DNA from: Fundicoccus culcitae
GTDB lineage: Bacteria; Bacillota; Bacilli; Lactobacillales; Aerococcaceae
DNA length: 64,000 bases
Direction: 5' to 3'
NCBI RefSeq assembly: GCF_024661895.1
Contig: NZ_CP102453.1
Span: 558,001-622,000 of the forward strand
The notes under the pieces were generated by a model. The model saw nothing but the letters and a program-made list of their open reading frames with translations. It ran no database searches and was not told where the DNA came from. A program made the translations under genes and the position numbers. Below, piece by piece: positions 19,322-29,000 of this stretch (positions are counted from its first letter, which is position 1; every line of letters begins with the position of its first letter).

Positions 19322-19474
19322 TTATTTTTTCACTTCACGATGTAAAGTGACTTTTCTTTCTCGTGGACAATATTTTTTCGCTTCAATGCGGTCAGGGTTG
19401 TTACGTCTATTTTTGTTAGTTAAATAATTACGTTCCCCACATTCCGTACATTCTAAGTTAATGTTAATACGCAT
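19322..19474 (-). CDS. rpmG: Ribosomal protein L33
   Basis: 50-residue bL33, too short for many gene callers. The sequence from [19 protein letters not shown] through [16 protein letters not shown] to the C-terminal LHREVKK is typical. Cys-9 and Cys-12 form one CxxC pair, but the second pair is reduced to Cys-36 alone, so it looks like a form that does not hold zinc. The start ATG at 19474 follows GGGAGGGA. Confidence 0.95.
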   Translation of the reverse strand: MRININLECTECGERNYLTNKNRRNNPDRIEAKKYCPRERKVTLHREVKK

Positions 19475-19638
19475 GATATTCCCTCCCTACTGGCAATAAA
19501 AATTATGTTCTTTCGAACAACACTGTGATATTATAGCATTGATTTAACGGTTTATCTATCTTTTTTTGCAAAAATTCTTTTATTGTAAATTTTTGAATAA
19601 TATTCTAAAATATTAATCATAATGTAACACGTTTACGG

Positions 19639-19666
19639 TTGAAAGTTTTCTCTGTTTTGATAAAAT
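19639..19666 (+). promoter_or_regulatory. Probable promoter of the 142-residue membrane protein gene
   Basis: TTGAAA (19639-19644) and TAAAAT (19661-19666) with a 16-base spacer, 35 bases before the start codon at 19701. Confidence 0.45.
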
Positions 19667-19700
19667 AAATAAATGAACAAATGACGAAAGAGGTGTCAGA

Positions 19701-20129
19701 ATGGATATTTGGATTTTAGTAATCGTTCTATTAGTAATTGCTGTCATTTTATTGGTTTTATCCTTGTATAATAATGATTCAAAAGATATTGAAAAACAAT
19801 TAAATGAATTTACGACACAGCAATCACAAGAAATGTATAGTATTAAAAGTCGTTTATCTGAATTAGAAAAAGGTTACCGTTTTAATGATTCTGATTTAGT
19901 TGATCCAGTTGAAGGAAATGAAGTTATAAATTACAGTGAAGATACTGTAGTTGTTACAGAGAATACGGCCACTGAGGAAACCACTTTAGCTGAAGTTTCA
20001 AATGAAACACGTGAAGAAGTGATCCGTCTTTACTCTCAAGGGTATACAATGCACGAGATTGGCCATGAAGTGGCATTGAATACGCGCGTGATTCAAGATA
20101 TCATCGATGATTATATCGAAAACCGTTAG
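19701..20129 (+). CDS. Single-pass membrane protein with C-terminal helix-turn-helix-like segment
   Basis: 142 residues, not assigned to a named family. A membrane segment (about 3-22) is followed by a charged, partly coiled region, an acidic threonine-rich linker, and a C-terminal stretch TREEVIRLYSQGYTMHEIGHEVALNTRVIQDII. The last resembles the small helical repeats (DUF6115-like) that look like helix-turn-helix units in other Firmicutes membrane proteins. It is followed after 15 bases by another membrane protein gene, so the two probably form one transcript. Role unknown. Confidence 0.75.
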   Translation: MDIWILVIVLLVIAVILLVLSLYNNDSKDIEKQLNEFTTQQSQEMYSIKSRLSELEKGYRFNDSDLVDPVEGNEVINYSEDTVVVTENTATEETTLAEVSNETREEVIRLYSQGYTMHEIGHEVALNTRVIQDIIDDYIENR

Positions 20130-20144
20130 AAATGAGGACTACAA

Positions 20145-20810
20145 ATGAATAAAAATACTTTACGGTCGATGGGATTGGGGTTTTTAGCTGCTGCTGTCCT
20201 TACTGGCGCGTTTGCTATTTTCTTCCAAGGCAATGTACCGGTGCAAGGTATTCAAATTTCTTCAATCCTAAATAATAATCAACAGTACGAAGATGAGTTG
20301 TCTCAATATCGTGTAGAAATGAGTTCAATGATTTCTGAACGTGATGCCTTAGAATCAACTCGTGATACCTTAAACACTTCGATAGCATCTTTAAATGATT
20401 TAAACGAAGAGCAAAGCAGTACTATTTCTTCCTTAGAAAATGAATTATCAAATAACGAATCAAACACGGCAGACGAAACATCAACCGCTGAAGAAGTCAG
20501 TGCTGATGAGAATGAAACGAGTGATTCTACCACTGATACAACAACGGACACGATTGAAACAGCCACAAATACAACGGGTGACTTTATTAGTGGCACATTT
20601 ACCATTAGTTCTGGCGAAGCGTCAACCGATATTGCTAACCGTTTAGAAAGTGAAGGCTATATCACTTCAGCAACTGAATTCCAAGACCTTGTAGAATATT
20701 GGGGCTTAGAGTCTATTTTACAAGCAAACTCTTATCAGTTGAATTCAGATATGTCAATTAATCAAATAGCTGAAATTTTAACCAATGGTCAATACTACTA
20801 CATTCCATAG
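20145..20810 (+). CDS. Membrane-anchored protein with MltG/YceG-like LysM-type domain only
   Basis: 221 residues: an N-terminal membrane segment (about 9-28), a predicted coiled coil (about 48-105), an acidic Thr/Ser/Glu-rich linker, and a C-terminal domain of about 70 residues (from SGTFTISSGEASTDIANRLESEGY). The last matches the N-terminal LysM-like part of MltG endolytic transglycosylases, where such a module senses septal or lipid-linked glycan. The MltG catalytic domain is absent, so it cannot be an MltG enzyme. It is likely an extracytoplasmic wall-associated accessory protein co-transcribed with the gene at 19701. Confidence 0.75.
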   Translation: MNKNTLRSMGLGFLAAAVLTGAFAIFFQGNVPVQGIQISSILNNNQQYEDELSQYRVEMSSMISERDALESTRDTLNTSIASLNDLNEEQSSTISSLENELSNNESNTADETSTAEEVSADENETSDSTTDTTTDTIETATNTTGDFISGTFTISSGEASTDIANRLESEGYITSATEFQDLVEYWGLESILQANSYQLNSDMSINQIAEILTNGQYYYIP

Positions 20811-20858
20811 TGATTGATTATACTTCTAACTTGCATAAAAGAGACACATATATATATA

Positions 20859-20905
20859 AAACCGTAAGTTTTCTCTGAAAATAAATAGAGAAACTTACGG
20901 TTTTT
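20859..20905. terminator. Bidirectional intrinsic terminator
   Basis: AACCGTAAG and TCTCT pair with AGAGA and CTTACGGTT, with T tails in both directions. It closes the plus-strand pair ending at 20810 and ndk on the minus strand. Confidence 0.88.
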
Positions 20906-20925
20906 ATGTTTCGAAAATAATCGCT

Positions 20926-21327
20926 TTATATTAAAGCAAAGCGCCTTAATTCTATTTGGGCTGTTTCTGGAGAATCTGATGTATGTATAAGATTTTCTGT
21001 CATATCGAAGGCAAAATCGCCTCTAATTGACCCTGGTAAAGCTTCATTTGGATTCGTAGCTCCTGCTAATAAGCGCATCCCTTCAATACAATTAGGTCCA
21101 CTAAGATGGATGAATAGCACTTGGTCACGCATCATAAAAGCCTCTAGCTTTGGATAAAAGGCTTTTCCAAGATGATGTTGATAATGCTCTTTAATTAAGT
21201 CAGCCGTTAAATGACTGGTTCGCATTTGAATTATTTTATAACCTTTATTTTCGATACGACTAATAATATTTCCAACCAAACCTCGCTCAATAGCATCTGG
21301 TTTCAACATAGCAAACGTTTCTTCCAC
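20926..21327 (-). CDS. ndk: Nucleoside diphosphate kinase
   Basis: Transfers the terminal phosphate between nucleoside triphosphates through a phospho-histidine. The protein, starting MEETFAMLKPDAIERG, has 133 residues, the normal size. The active-site region (PNCIEGMRLLAGATNP then PGSIRGDF) is present with the C-terminal NLIHTSDS block. The start is taken as GTG at 21327 because it follows GGAAGGTG by six bases; a TTG 24 bases further upstream would add eight residues foreign to the family. A terminator separates it from the PBP gene upstream. Confidence 0.95.
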   Translation of the reverse strand: MEETFAMLKPDAIERGLVGNIISRIENKGYKIIQMRTSHLTADLIKEHYQHHLGKAFYPKLEAFMMRDQVLFIHLSGPNCIEGMRLLAGATNPNEALPGSIRGDFAFDMTENLIHTSDSPETAQIELRRFALI

Positions 21328-21357
21328 TAAAATCACCTTCCTTATCTTCAATTTAGT

Positions 21358-21382
21358 AAAAAACCCTTCTATACAAGAAGGG
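21358..21382 (-). terminator. Intrinsic terminator of the PBP gene
   Basis: On the minus strand CCCTTCT pairs with AGAAGGG around a five-base loop, followed by six T. It lies between the PBP stop and the ndk start. Confidence 0.8.
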
Positions 21383-21401
21383 CTTTCTAATATTCTAAAA
21401 C

Positions 21402-23516
21402 TTAACTTGGTTCGACAAAAGTTTCCATATAGGTTTCAATTAACTCTTTAGTATCATCTTGCATTTCAAAATAAGCATTCATCACTTGATGGGCAATCCG
21501 AGTACTTTCTCTACCCCAAGATTCTTCTAATAAATATGGGACTACAACCGAAATGGCAATTTCTGGATTATCATAAGGTGCAAATCCAACATAAGTTGCG
21601 TTCGTAACTGGTTGGTTGCGGACATATTGGATAGGACCTGAATAAAAGGCTTCCGTTGTTCCTGTTTTTGACCCAACTTGAATAGGATAATTTTGGAAGT
21701 AATATCTAGCTGTCCCCTCGTTTGTATGTGAAACTTGTAACATCCCCTCGTGAATACGAGCCATTTCACTTTCCTCTAATTGAACCACATTCATTACTTT
21801 AGGATCTAAGGAAACTTTAACGTCACCTAGATCACCATTTGCATCTGTTCCACGAATTTCTTTGACTAAGCGCGGTGCATATCGTATGCCGCCATTGGCA
21901 ATTGTCGATACATACTGCGCCATTTGTAAAGGTGTGTATAGGTCGAACTGACCATACGATAAGTCGAGCGCACTAACTAACTGGGTACTTTCAGGGCTAT
22001 AGCCTGAAGATTCGTTTGGTAAATCAATCCCAGTTTGCGTTCCAAGTCCAAATTCAGCAAAATAATTTCTTAAAGTTTCTAAGGTATTCTCATCAATGGT
22101 TAATTGCCCATCTTCTTCATACTCATATTGACCCCCAATCATCATCGCCATCCTAATCATGTAGATATTCGATGACATTTGCAAGGCTTGTATGTCATTG
22201 ATAGGCATTTGGCCTGTTCGATTAAACACAGATGTTTTCTCTTGGGATGCTTGAAATTTTAAAGGTTCATCAACAATGATATTATCATCGATGGAAATAA
22301 CATCTTCTAAATAACCAATACTAACCATCGCAGGCTTAATACTTGATCCCATACCATAACTTGTATTGATTGCCCCTAAGGCATCATCAATGATGACATC
22401 ATAATTGTAAGAGTCAGTATTCTCATTATAATCAAATCGTTTACCCGTTAAGGCTAAAATATCGCCATTTTGTGGGTTAGTCACAACAATATAAACACGA
22501 TCATTGTAACCACGATTAGTCATATTTTCTAGTGCGTCAATCGCAATTTGATCAATTTTAGCCTGAAATTCAGTATCGATCGTAAGCATCAGGTTGTCCC
22601 CTTTTGCCCCTTCAAAGAGTTCTTGATTGGACAAAATATCATCGGTTGAATCCGTCACAATATTATGAACTGATTTAGACCCTCTTAAGGCATCTTCATA
22701 TTGTAATTCTAGATAAGATACCCCTACGCGATCGTTCATAGCATAACCTTTACTTAATAAATATTGCGCATTTTCACTTGGAAGACCTCGTTGTTCAGTT
22801 GATACTTGGCCTAAGATGGAACGTAACATTTCACCGGCTGGATAAGTTCTTTGCCAGTCCGTCCCAATTGAAATTCCAGGTAAATCGTGGAGTTGTTCAC
22901 TGACCCTTGCGACTTCTGCTTGGGTAACATTTTGATTTTTAACCGTGACAGTCGATAAAGCAAATGCACTATTCATGCGTTTAAATAAGGCAATGATTTT
23001 TTGTTCGGCTGCCGAATAGTTTAAGTCATTGGATGTGACAGCTTCTAATTGCGCTTGATATAACTGTGGTCCAGGCAACAACAATTGCTCTTCAGTCAAA
23101 CGATCATTGACTAATTGTGTATTTTCAATTATAAAATAATCTTTCATATCACGTTCAGTTAAATCCTGAGTCGGAATTTCAATTAATGATGCCAAGTTTT
23201 TGGCAACCGCTATAATATCCTGTGAGGAAATTTGTGAATCACGATCACGCGTATATAAAATAGCTAACTCGGGATTATTTCCAACTAACACTCTTCCGTT
23301 ACTGTCATATATCATCCCTCTTGGAACAGCACCCGTAGAAATAGTTGATTCAGTTCTTTGAACCATATCATTTAATGCTTCTCCACTATATAATTGAAGA
23401 TAGCCTAAACGTAGAAATAATGCTGCAAAACATAAAAAAGCAATAAAAAATAATAAATTCAATCTTCTAGGAATATGAGATCGTTGCTTTTTCTTTTTCA
23501 ATTTGTACCTCGCCAT
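21402..23516 (-). CDS. Class B penicillin-binding protein (PBP2B type, peptidoglycan transpeptidase)
   Basis: 704 residues: a very basic cytoplasmic tail, one membrane anchor (about 20-42), a PBP-dimer/pedestal domain with the conserved RGMIYDSNGRVL (66-78), and a transpeptidase domain. The catalytic motifs are intact: SxxK at Ser-391 to Lys-394 (SSIK), SxN at 448-450, and KTGT at 617-620. There are no PASTA repeats, so it resembles streptococcal/enterococcal PBP2b, which works in elongation, rather than PBP2x. It stands alone, outside any dcw cluster. Confidence 0.93.
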   Translation of the reverse strand: MARYKLKKKKQRSHIPRRLNLLFFIAFLCFAALFLRLGYLQLYSGEALNDMVQRTESTISTGAVPRGMIYDSNGRVLVGNNPELAILYTRDRDSQISSQDIIAVAKNLASLIEIPTQDLTERDMKDYFIIENTQLVNDRLTEEQLLLPGPQLYQAQLEAVTSNDLNYSAAEQKIIALFKRMNSAFALSTVTVKNQNVTQAEVARVSEQLHDLPGISIGTDWQRTYPAGEMLRSILGQVSTEQRGLPSENAQYLLSKGYAMNDRVGVSYLELQYEDALRGSKSVHNIVTDSTDDILSNQELFEGAKGDNLMLTIDTEFQAKIDQIAIDALENMTNRGYNDRVYIVVTNPQNGDILALTGKRFDYNENTDSYNYDVIIDDALGAINTSYGMGSSIKPAMVSIGYLEDVISIDDNIIVDEPLKFQASQEKTSVFNRTGQMPINDIQALQMSSNIYMIRMAMMIGGQYEYEEDGQLTIDENTLETLRNYFAEFGLGTQTGIDLPNESSGYSPESTQLVSALDLSYGQFDLYTPLQMAQYVSTIANGGIRYAPRLVKEIRGTDANGDLGDVKVSLDPKVMNVVQLEESEMARIHEGMLQVSHTNEGTARYYFQNYPIQVGSKTGTTEAFYSGPIQYVRNQPVTNATYVGFAPYDNPEIAISVVVPYLLEESWGRESTRIAHQVMNAYFEMQDDTKELIETYMETFVEPS

Positions 23517-23782
23517 TTAATCACTCACTTTTAAAATAATTGCTTATGCTATTATAGCAAACATTTGATACAATGATAATCTAAATTCACTTGTAAATAA
23601 AATCTTTAAATTTATAAAAATTAGGTGTGTTTAATGAACTATTTACTATAATTTGATAATATATAGATTGCATGCTAATAAAATTGATGCAACATTTATC
23701 TAATTAATAATGTTAACCAATCAAGGAATGACAGCTCACTTGTTATCCTCACTGCTTAATTTATCGTTAAAGGAGTCCAAAC

Positions 23783-26488
23783 ATGTTATTAAAGGTTAAA
23801 CCTTATATCATTAATATTTTATACCTCACCGTCATACTCGTTGGTCTAGCTTGGCTTTTTGATTTTACGCCTTTTGGAAAAGAAACGATGCTTACGGTCG
23901 ATTTAGGTCAACAATATATTGATTTTTACAGTTTATATCGTGAAACCCTCTTTAATCAACCCGAAATGCTTTTATATTCATTCCAAAAAGCCATTGGTGG
24001 CGAAATGGTAGGCTTGTGGGCTTATTATTTAATGAGTCCATTTAACTTAATCTTTTTACTTTTTGAAGAACATCAACTGGCTGTAGCCGTCACCATCATT
24101 ACCTATTTAAAAATAGTCGCTGCCAGTCTCTCATTCATGTATTTTGCACGTAAAAAATACCAAGTAAACACAACAACCAGTCTCATCTTTAGTCTATCTT
24201 ATGCTTTAATGAGTTATGTGATGGTCTATTTACTCAATATCATGTGGTTAGACGGCTTAGTCTTCTTACCCTTAATTGCCCTTGGACTCGATAAGCTAGT
24301 AACCTTAGAAAAACCTTATCTATATGTCGTTTCACTTAGTTTAATGCTCATCGCCAATTATTATATTGGTTATATGATTTCCTTGTTTTTGGCTTTATAT
24401 GCCCTTTTTGTCATCTTCGAGCATTATGACTTTAGCCAATGGAAAAAAGCTGCCATTCAATACGGGCGCTTTATCCTCTATTCAATTATAGCTGTTTTAA
24501 TAAGTGGCATCAGTTTAATTCCAACATTTGTTTCTCTTTCATCAAGTAAAGCAGAGCATATGAATTTTGAATTCAATTTAGATGTTGCACACGAACTCAA
24601 TGATATTGGGTCAAAATTATTCATTGGAAGTTTTAATTTTGATGAAATGTCTTCCGGATCACCTAATTTATATGCTGGTATGCTGGTCTTGTTATTGTTC
24701 GTTTTGTATTTTACCAATCGTAAAATTAAATGGTCTGAAAAATTAATTGCTATTATCATTACGACGGTGTTTTTATTTACTTATCATTATCGCGTCTTGG
24801 ATCGTATTTGGCATGGCGGTCAATTCCCTATTTGGTATCACTTCCGCTTTTCATTTACGCATACTTTTTTAATCATCGTCTTAGCTTTAAAAGCTTTTAA
24901 ATACCAACCTAAACGTTATTCCGCATTCACTTTAATTAGTTTAATGTTGGGTTTTGCTGCTTATACATTTTATTATTACTTTTTCACCGAATACGAATTT
25001 CTAGATGAAATGCGTTTGTTTGTTTCGTTGGCATTCTTTTTAGTCCTCTTATTAATTTTACAAATGGAGCAGCTTCAACCCGCTTTACGCCAAATCGTTT
25101 TGTTAGCCATTGTTTCGTGTGAGTTATTTATTAATGGGGTTTTAATTCTGAATGAAATGAGTTATGTGGATGTCAGCAAATTCAATGATTATACGGCAAC
25201 CTTAAATGAAGCTGTCGCTGATTTAAGGCATGACAATAACGATTTTTATCGAATAAATAAAACCTACATGCGCACAAAAGACGAAGCCATGTTTGCCCAT
25301 TATAATGGACTTGATCATTTTGGTTCAACTTTAGATGCAGTCCTGCCTGATTTATATGGCTATTTAGGCTTACCGGAAGGAAACGGCTTTGTCACTTATA
25401 CAAACGGGACTTTATTTACCGATGATTTCTTTAATATCCGTTATTTAATTGATGTTACTGATGATTCAGCGGATCATACCGCAACCGAAGAATATGTGTT
25501 ATTTCCACAAGCAACTGATTTGGATATTCAAGCGCATCCCGTTGTTCAAGAATCAGACCGTTACTTGGTTCATGAAAATACGAGTCGCCTTGGGTTAGGT
25601 ATGGAAGTCTCTTCAGACATTGCCAGCGAAGACATTTCCTTTATTCGCCATCAACCGATTAGAAATCAGGAAACACTCTTGTCCCTGATCGATTTTAATG
25701 GCAATGATACGCCTTATTTCACAAGTGTACCCATTGAAATAACGAATTTAGATAATGTTACCATTACAGATGAAGGTGATGGCGATTACTTTACATACAC
25801 ACCTATCGATTCGGATGCAGACGCTACCGTTGAAATGCAGTTTAGTACAACATCCAACAATCCGTATTATTTTTCCATTCCAAGTCAATTCGATGATGAA
25901 AATGTTGCCTTAGAACTGAATGGCGAGCGCTATCGTTTTTATGCTCCTTTTAGACGTCGACAATTAACGAATGCGAGTTATCAAACCATTCAAAACAATC
26001 AAACATTTACCTATCGTTTATTAGAATCTGAATTACAGGCAAATATGGTTAACCTTTATGAATTTGATGAAGAACGCTATAATCAAATGATTGCTAGCAA
26101 GCAAGATAATCAACTCAAAGTAACCGAATTTTCGCAAAATCGCATTAAAGGAACGATTAATATCCAACAGGAAAAAGCCCATGTCTTATTTACAATTCCT
26201 TATGACCAAAACTGGCAAATTACGGTAGATAATGAAAAAGTTGAGCCTATGAGTGTTTTATCTGGCACCTTATTAGCCATACCAATTACACAAGGCAATC
26301 ACAACATTGAACTGCACTATTTCCCAAATAGCATTTGGGTAGGCTTAGCAGCGACGATATTCGGTTTAGCTGGGGTGCTGGCAGTCTCATATGTCGAGAG
26401 CAAAAACAAAGAAAAATTAGCCCAATTATTAAATCGCATTGAAGTTGAACGACCTTCAATCGATGAAAACATTGAAGACCCCTCTTAA
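23783..26488 (+). CDS. YfhO-family multi-pass membrane protein (GT-C-like)
   Basis: 901 residues. About 12 membrane segments fill the N-terminal half, a long extracytoplasmic region of about 380 residues follows, and one membrane segment lies near the C-terminus. The N-terminal motif TVDLGQQYIDFYSLYRETLF is typical of the YfhO family, whose studied members glycosylate lipoteichoic or wall teichoic acid on the outer face using lipid-linked sugars. The start follows AAAGGAG. It stands divergent from the PBP gene with its own promoter region. The substrate cannot be told from sequence. Confidence 0.88.
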   Translation: MLLKVKPYIINILYLTVILVGLAWLFDFTPFGKETMLTVDLGQQYIDFYSLYRETLFNQPEMLLYSFQKAIGGEMVGLWAYYLMSPFNLIFLLFEEHQLAVAVTIITYLKIVAASLSFMYFARKKYQVNTTTSLIFSLSYALMSYVMVYLLNIMWLDGLVFLPLIALGLDKLVTLEKPYLYVVSLSLMLIANYYIGYMISLFLALYALFVIFEHYDFSQWKKAAIQYGRFILYSIIAVLISGISLIPTFVSLSSSKAEHMNFEFNLDVAHELNDIGSKLFIGSFNFDEMSSGSPNLYAGMLVLLLFVLYFTNRKIKWSEKLIAIIITTVFLFTYHYRVLDRIWHGGQFPIWYHFRFSFTHTFLIIVLALKAFKYQPKRYSAFTLISLMLGFAAYTFYYYFFTEYEFLDEMRLFVSLAFFLVLLLILQMEQLQPALRQIVLLAIVSCELFINGVLILNEMSYVDVSKFNDYTATLNEAVADLRHDNNDFYRINKTYMRTKDEAMFAHYNGLDHFGSTLDAVLPDLYGYLGLPEGNGFVTYTNGTLFTDDFFNIRYLIDVTDDSADHTATEEYVLFPQATDLDIQAHPVVQESDRYLVHENTSRLGLGMEVSSDIASEDISFIRHQPIRNQETLLSLIDFNGNDTPYFTSVPIEITNLDNVTITDEGDGDYFTYTPIDSDADATVEMQFSTTSNNPYYFSIPSQFDDENVALELNGERYRFYAPFRRRQLTNASYQTIQNNQTFTYRLLESELQANMVNLYEFDEERYNQMIASKQDNQLKVTEFSQNRIKGTINIQQEKAHVLFTIPYDQNWQITVDNEKVEPMSVLSGTLLAIPITQGNHNIELHYFPNSIWVGLAATIFGLAGVLAVSYVESKNKEKLAQLLNRIEVERPSIDENIEDPS

Positions 26489-26602
26489 TAAATACCCCTG
26501 CTGTTAAAGGCGGAAAATGTTCTACCATTGCAAATTCTGACTAACTTGATTAAAATAGTATAATAACATTCAAGTCGTCGGTTCGACTAGAAAGGAGCTC
26601 TC

Positions 26603-27436
26603 TTGAGACAATTATTTAAATTATTATTCCAAGCCTTAAGAAATCCACGTCATTATATCGAAACAATTAATATGAAATGGCGGACAATTCTGATATTACC
26701 CCTGATTGCAACCCTCGTTATTACCATGAATTTATTAGTCTTGACGGATACCATTTTAGAGGGGTTTTTCTCAGATATTTCAATGGCTACGCAATATGTG
26801 CCAGAATATACGATTGAAGAGGCTACTTTAACGCTTAATGAAGCCGAAAAACCACTCTATTACCAATCTGATTTTTTTCAATTAGTTATCGATGATACGA
26901 TTGAAAACCGTGGGATTCAGATGAATATTCCCATTCCAAACGAAAAGGCTGCTGCTATTTCTGATGATACCCCTTTAAACTTGTTTTTGTTTAAAAACCA
27001 GGCGGTCGCTATGATTGGAGGCGTTCATAATATATTGGACTATTCCAATCCCTTATTGTCAAATGATCGTCTAACGAGTTTAATGAGTTCCGTTAATAAT
27101 CAACAATTTTCAATACTTAGCGCTGTTTTTATCAGTTATTTCGTTAGTGCCACTATCTTTTATTGGATTCAGATGTTTGTCATCGCCTTATTAGCTGGGA
27201 TATTTAATATGCGCTTAACGCAACCATTAAAGTACCGAACGCGGTTGAAACTAACGGTTATCATCTCTTTTGTCCCTTTGATATTGATTCAAATTATTAA
27301 CAGTTTATTCCCTACCATCCAATATAGTACTTATTTACTTCAAATAATTACCTTATTCATCTATTATATGGCTCTTAAAGATCATTCACGTTTTATCCGG
27401 AGTCTCATGGAAAAATTTAATATACGTAAAAAATAG
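26603..27436 (+). CDS. DUF1189 family membrane protein
   Basis: 277 residues with a membrane segment near 28-48 and four more in the C-terminal third. The N-terminus QLFKLLFQALRNPRHYIETINMKWRTILIL is characteristic of DUF1189. Start codon TTG follows AAAGGAG. It lies 114 bases after the YfhO gene and ends at a bidirectional terminator, so it may be co-transcribed with it. Function unknown; members often occur near envelope genes. Confidence 0.8.
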   Translation: MRQLFKLLFQALRNPRHYIETINMKWRTILILPLIATLVITMNLLVLTDTILEGFFSDISMATQYVPEYTIEEATLTLNEAEKPLYYQSDFFQLVIDDTIENRGIQMNIPIPNEKAAAISDDTPLNLFLFKNQAVAMIGGVHNILDYSNPLLSNDRLTSLMSSVNNQQFSILSAVFISYFVSATIFYWIQMFVIALLAGIFNMRLTQPLKYRTRLKLTVIISFVPLILIQIINSLFPTIQYSTYLLQIITLFIYYMALKDHSRFIRSLMEKFNIRKK

Positions 27437-27484
27437 AAAACATCCATCTCTGATTTAACTACTTCAGAGATGGATGTTTTTTTA
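27437..27484. terminator. Bidirectional intrinsic terminator
   Basis: AAAACATCCATCTCTGA pairs with TCAGAGATGGATGTTTT; T runs on both strands. It overlaps the stop codon of the helicase gene and serves the converging DUF1189 gene too. Confidence 0.9.
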
Positions 27485-28840
27485 TTTAGGGTGATGTTGG
27501 TCTCGTTTTTTACGTCTTTGAGCCCTTTGTTCCAAACGGTTAGTCCGTTTGGCTTCTAAACGTTTATGGTCCGAAATTTGATATTTTAACTTTTTCTTAT
27601 AGCCAGGTTTGACTTTTTGTTTTTTGCTACGGCTAATCATTCCTTGGACGGTTGGATCCACTTCTTTAGTGACTTCTTTCCGTCTTTTCCTTTGTTGTCT
27701 ACCGGTTACTTCAACTATTTCATTGTTAACTATATCAACCGTTTGAAATTCGATGCCTTTATTTTCTAACTGAGCAATTGCCTCATCATCATCTGGAGTG
27801 ACTAAGGTATAAGCGGTTCCTTCTAATTGATTGCGGCCCGTTCTACCTACTCGGTGCACGAAAAACTCAAGTTCTTTTGGTACTTCACTATTAATAACCA
27901 TCGATACACCTGGAATATCAATTCCTCGCGCAGCCAAATCAGAAGCGACAACATATTGGAACTCTAAATCCCGAATTTGCTTCATAACTTTTTTTCGTTC
28001 GCGGGGAGGAATATTCCCATGGATTGTGGCAACCTTTAAGCCCTTTTCCTTCAAATACAAACTTAACTCATCCACATATTCCGTGGTATTACCAAATATT
28101 AAAGCTAAATAGGGATGCCCAATAGTTAATAATTGATAAATAATTTCTTTGCGATCACGACTTCGGGTTTGAATTAAATAATTGGTAATGGTATCTGCAA
28201 TTATTTCTTTCGTTTCTACAATAATCGTTTCAGGTTGATCCATATATTTTTTAAGAAAAACAGTCAACTGTTGCGGAATCGTGGCTGAAAAAGCCATCAA
28301 TTGTAAATCTTTACTGAGTCGTGAAGCAATCTCATCGACAATTGTCAAAAAGCCTAAATCTAAGGTCATATCAGCTTCATCAATAACCATCATATTGGCT
28401 GTTTGAACCCATAAAGCATTTTCTTTCATCAAATCAAAAATACGGCCAGGGGTTCCAATCACCAATTGGGGCTGTTGATGGTGCAACTTTTCAATTTGGC
28501 GAGCTTTGTCCGTACCACCAATATAATTGACAATTTGAATGGGCGATGGCGCAAATTGATTAATTTGCACCGCAACCTGGTATAATTGTGTAGCTAATTC
28601 ACGACTAGGCGCAGTGATAACCGCTTGAACTTCGTTACGTTTAGGATTAATCTTTTGCATAATAGGGACGATAAAACTATGTGATTTCCCCGAACCTGTT
28701 TGTGATTGTACAATTAAGCTTTTTCCATCTAAGACTTTTGGGATAACTCTTTCTTGTACGGGAGTTAGTTCGGTAAAATTCAAAGCTTCAAGGGCTTTGA
28801 TAATATAGGTATCTACAGCTAATTGTTGGATAGTCGTCAT
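27482..28840 (-). CDS. cshB: DEAD-box RNA helicase, CshB-like
   Basis: 452 residues. The helicase motifs run in order: Q motif, Walker A SQTGSGKS (46-53), PSRELA, GTPGR, the DEAD box IDEADM, SAT, and ARGIDIPGV and HRVGRTGR in the second domain. The lysine/arginine-rich tail of about 80 residues is expected to bind RNA. The overall sequence recalls CshB (YqfR), which helps ribosome assembly and RNA turnover in the cold. It is transcribed divergently from zwf. Confidence 0.9.
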   Translation of the reverse strand: MTTIQQLAVDTYIIKALEALNFTELTPVQERVIPKVLDGKSLIVQSQTGSGKSHSFIVPIMQKINPKRNEVQAVITAPSRELATQLYQVAVQINQFAPSPIQIVNYIGGTDKARQIEKLHHQQPQLVIGTPGRIFDLMKENALWVQTANMMVIDEADMTLDLGFLTIVDEIASRLSKDLQLMAFSATIPQQLTVFLKKYMDQPETIIVETKEIIADTITNYLIQTRSRDRKEIIYQLLTIGHPYLALIFGNTTEYVDELSLYLKEKGLKVATIHGNIPPRERKKVMKQIRDLEFQYVVASDLAARGIDIPGVSMVINSEVPKELEFFVHRVGRTGRNQLEGTAYTLVTPDDDEAIAQLENKGIEFQTVDIVNNEIVEVTGRQQRKRRKEVTKEVDPTVQGMISRSKKQKVKPGYKKKLKYQISDHKRLEAKRTNRLEQRAQRRKKRDQHHPK

Positions 28841-28946
28841 ACTTACTCCTTTTTCGATAGGGATATTTATTTGAGGTTTTATAGGTCTTTGCTGCTAGCT
28901 TATAATATACTAAATATCTCTGAATTCATAGATTTTTTTCAATTCA

Positions 28947-28975
28947 TTGTGTTAAACGTTAGTTTAAAGTATAAT
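28947..28975 (+). promoter_or_regulatory. zwf promoter with inverted repeat in the spacer
   Basis: TTGTGT (28947-28952) and perfect TATAAT (28970-28975) are 17 bases apart. Between them TTAAAC-GTTA-GTTTAA (28952-28967) forms a 6-6 inverted repeat, a fit place for a repressor. The repressor is not known. Confidence 0.65.
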
Positions 28976-29000
28976 TAGGTTAATTTATTGGGGGGATTTC

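Noticed and set aside
20303-20605. Valine/serine-rich open frame antisense to the MltG-like gene
   Set aside because: A by-product of the Thr/Ser/Glu-rich linker on the other strand; no start signal.
21328-21351. Upstream TTG start for ndk
   Set aside because: The GTG at 21327 follows GGAAGGTG at proper spacing and yields the normal NDK N-terminus.
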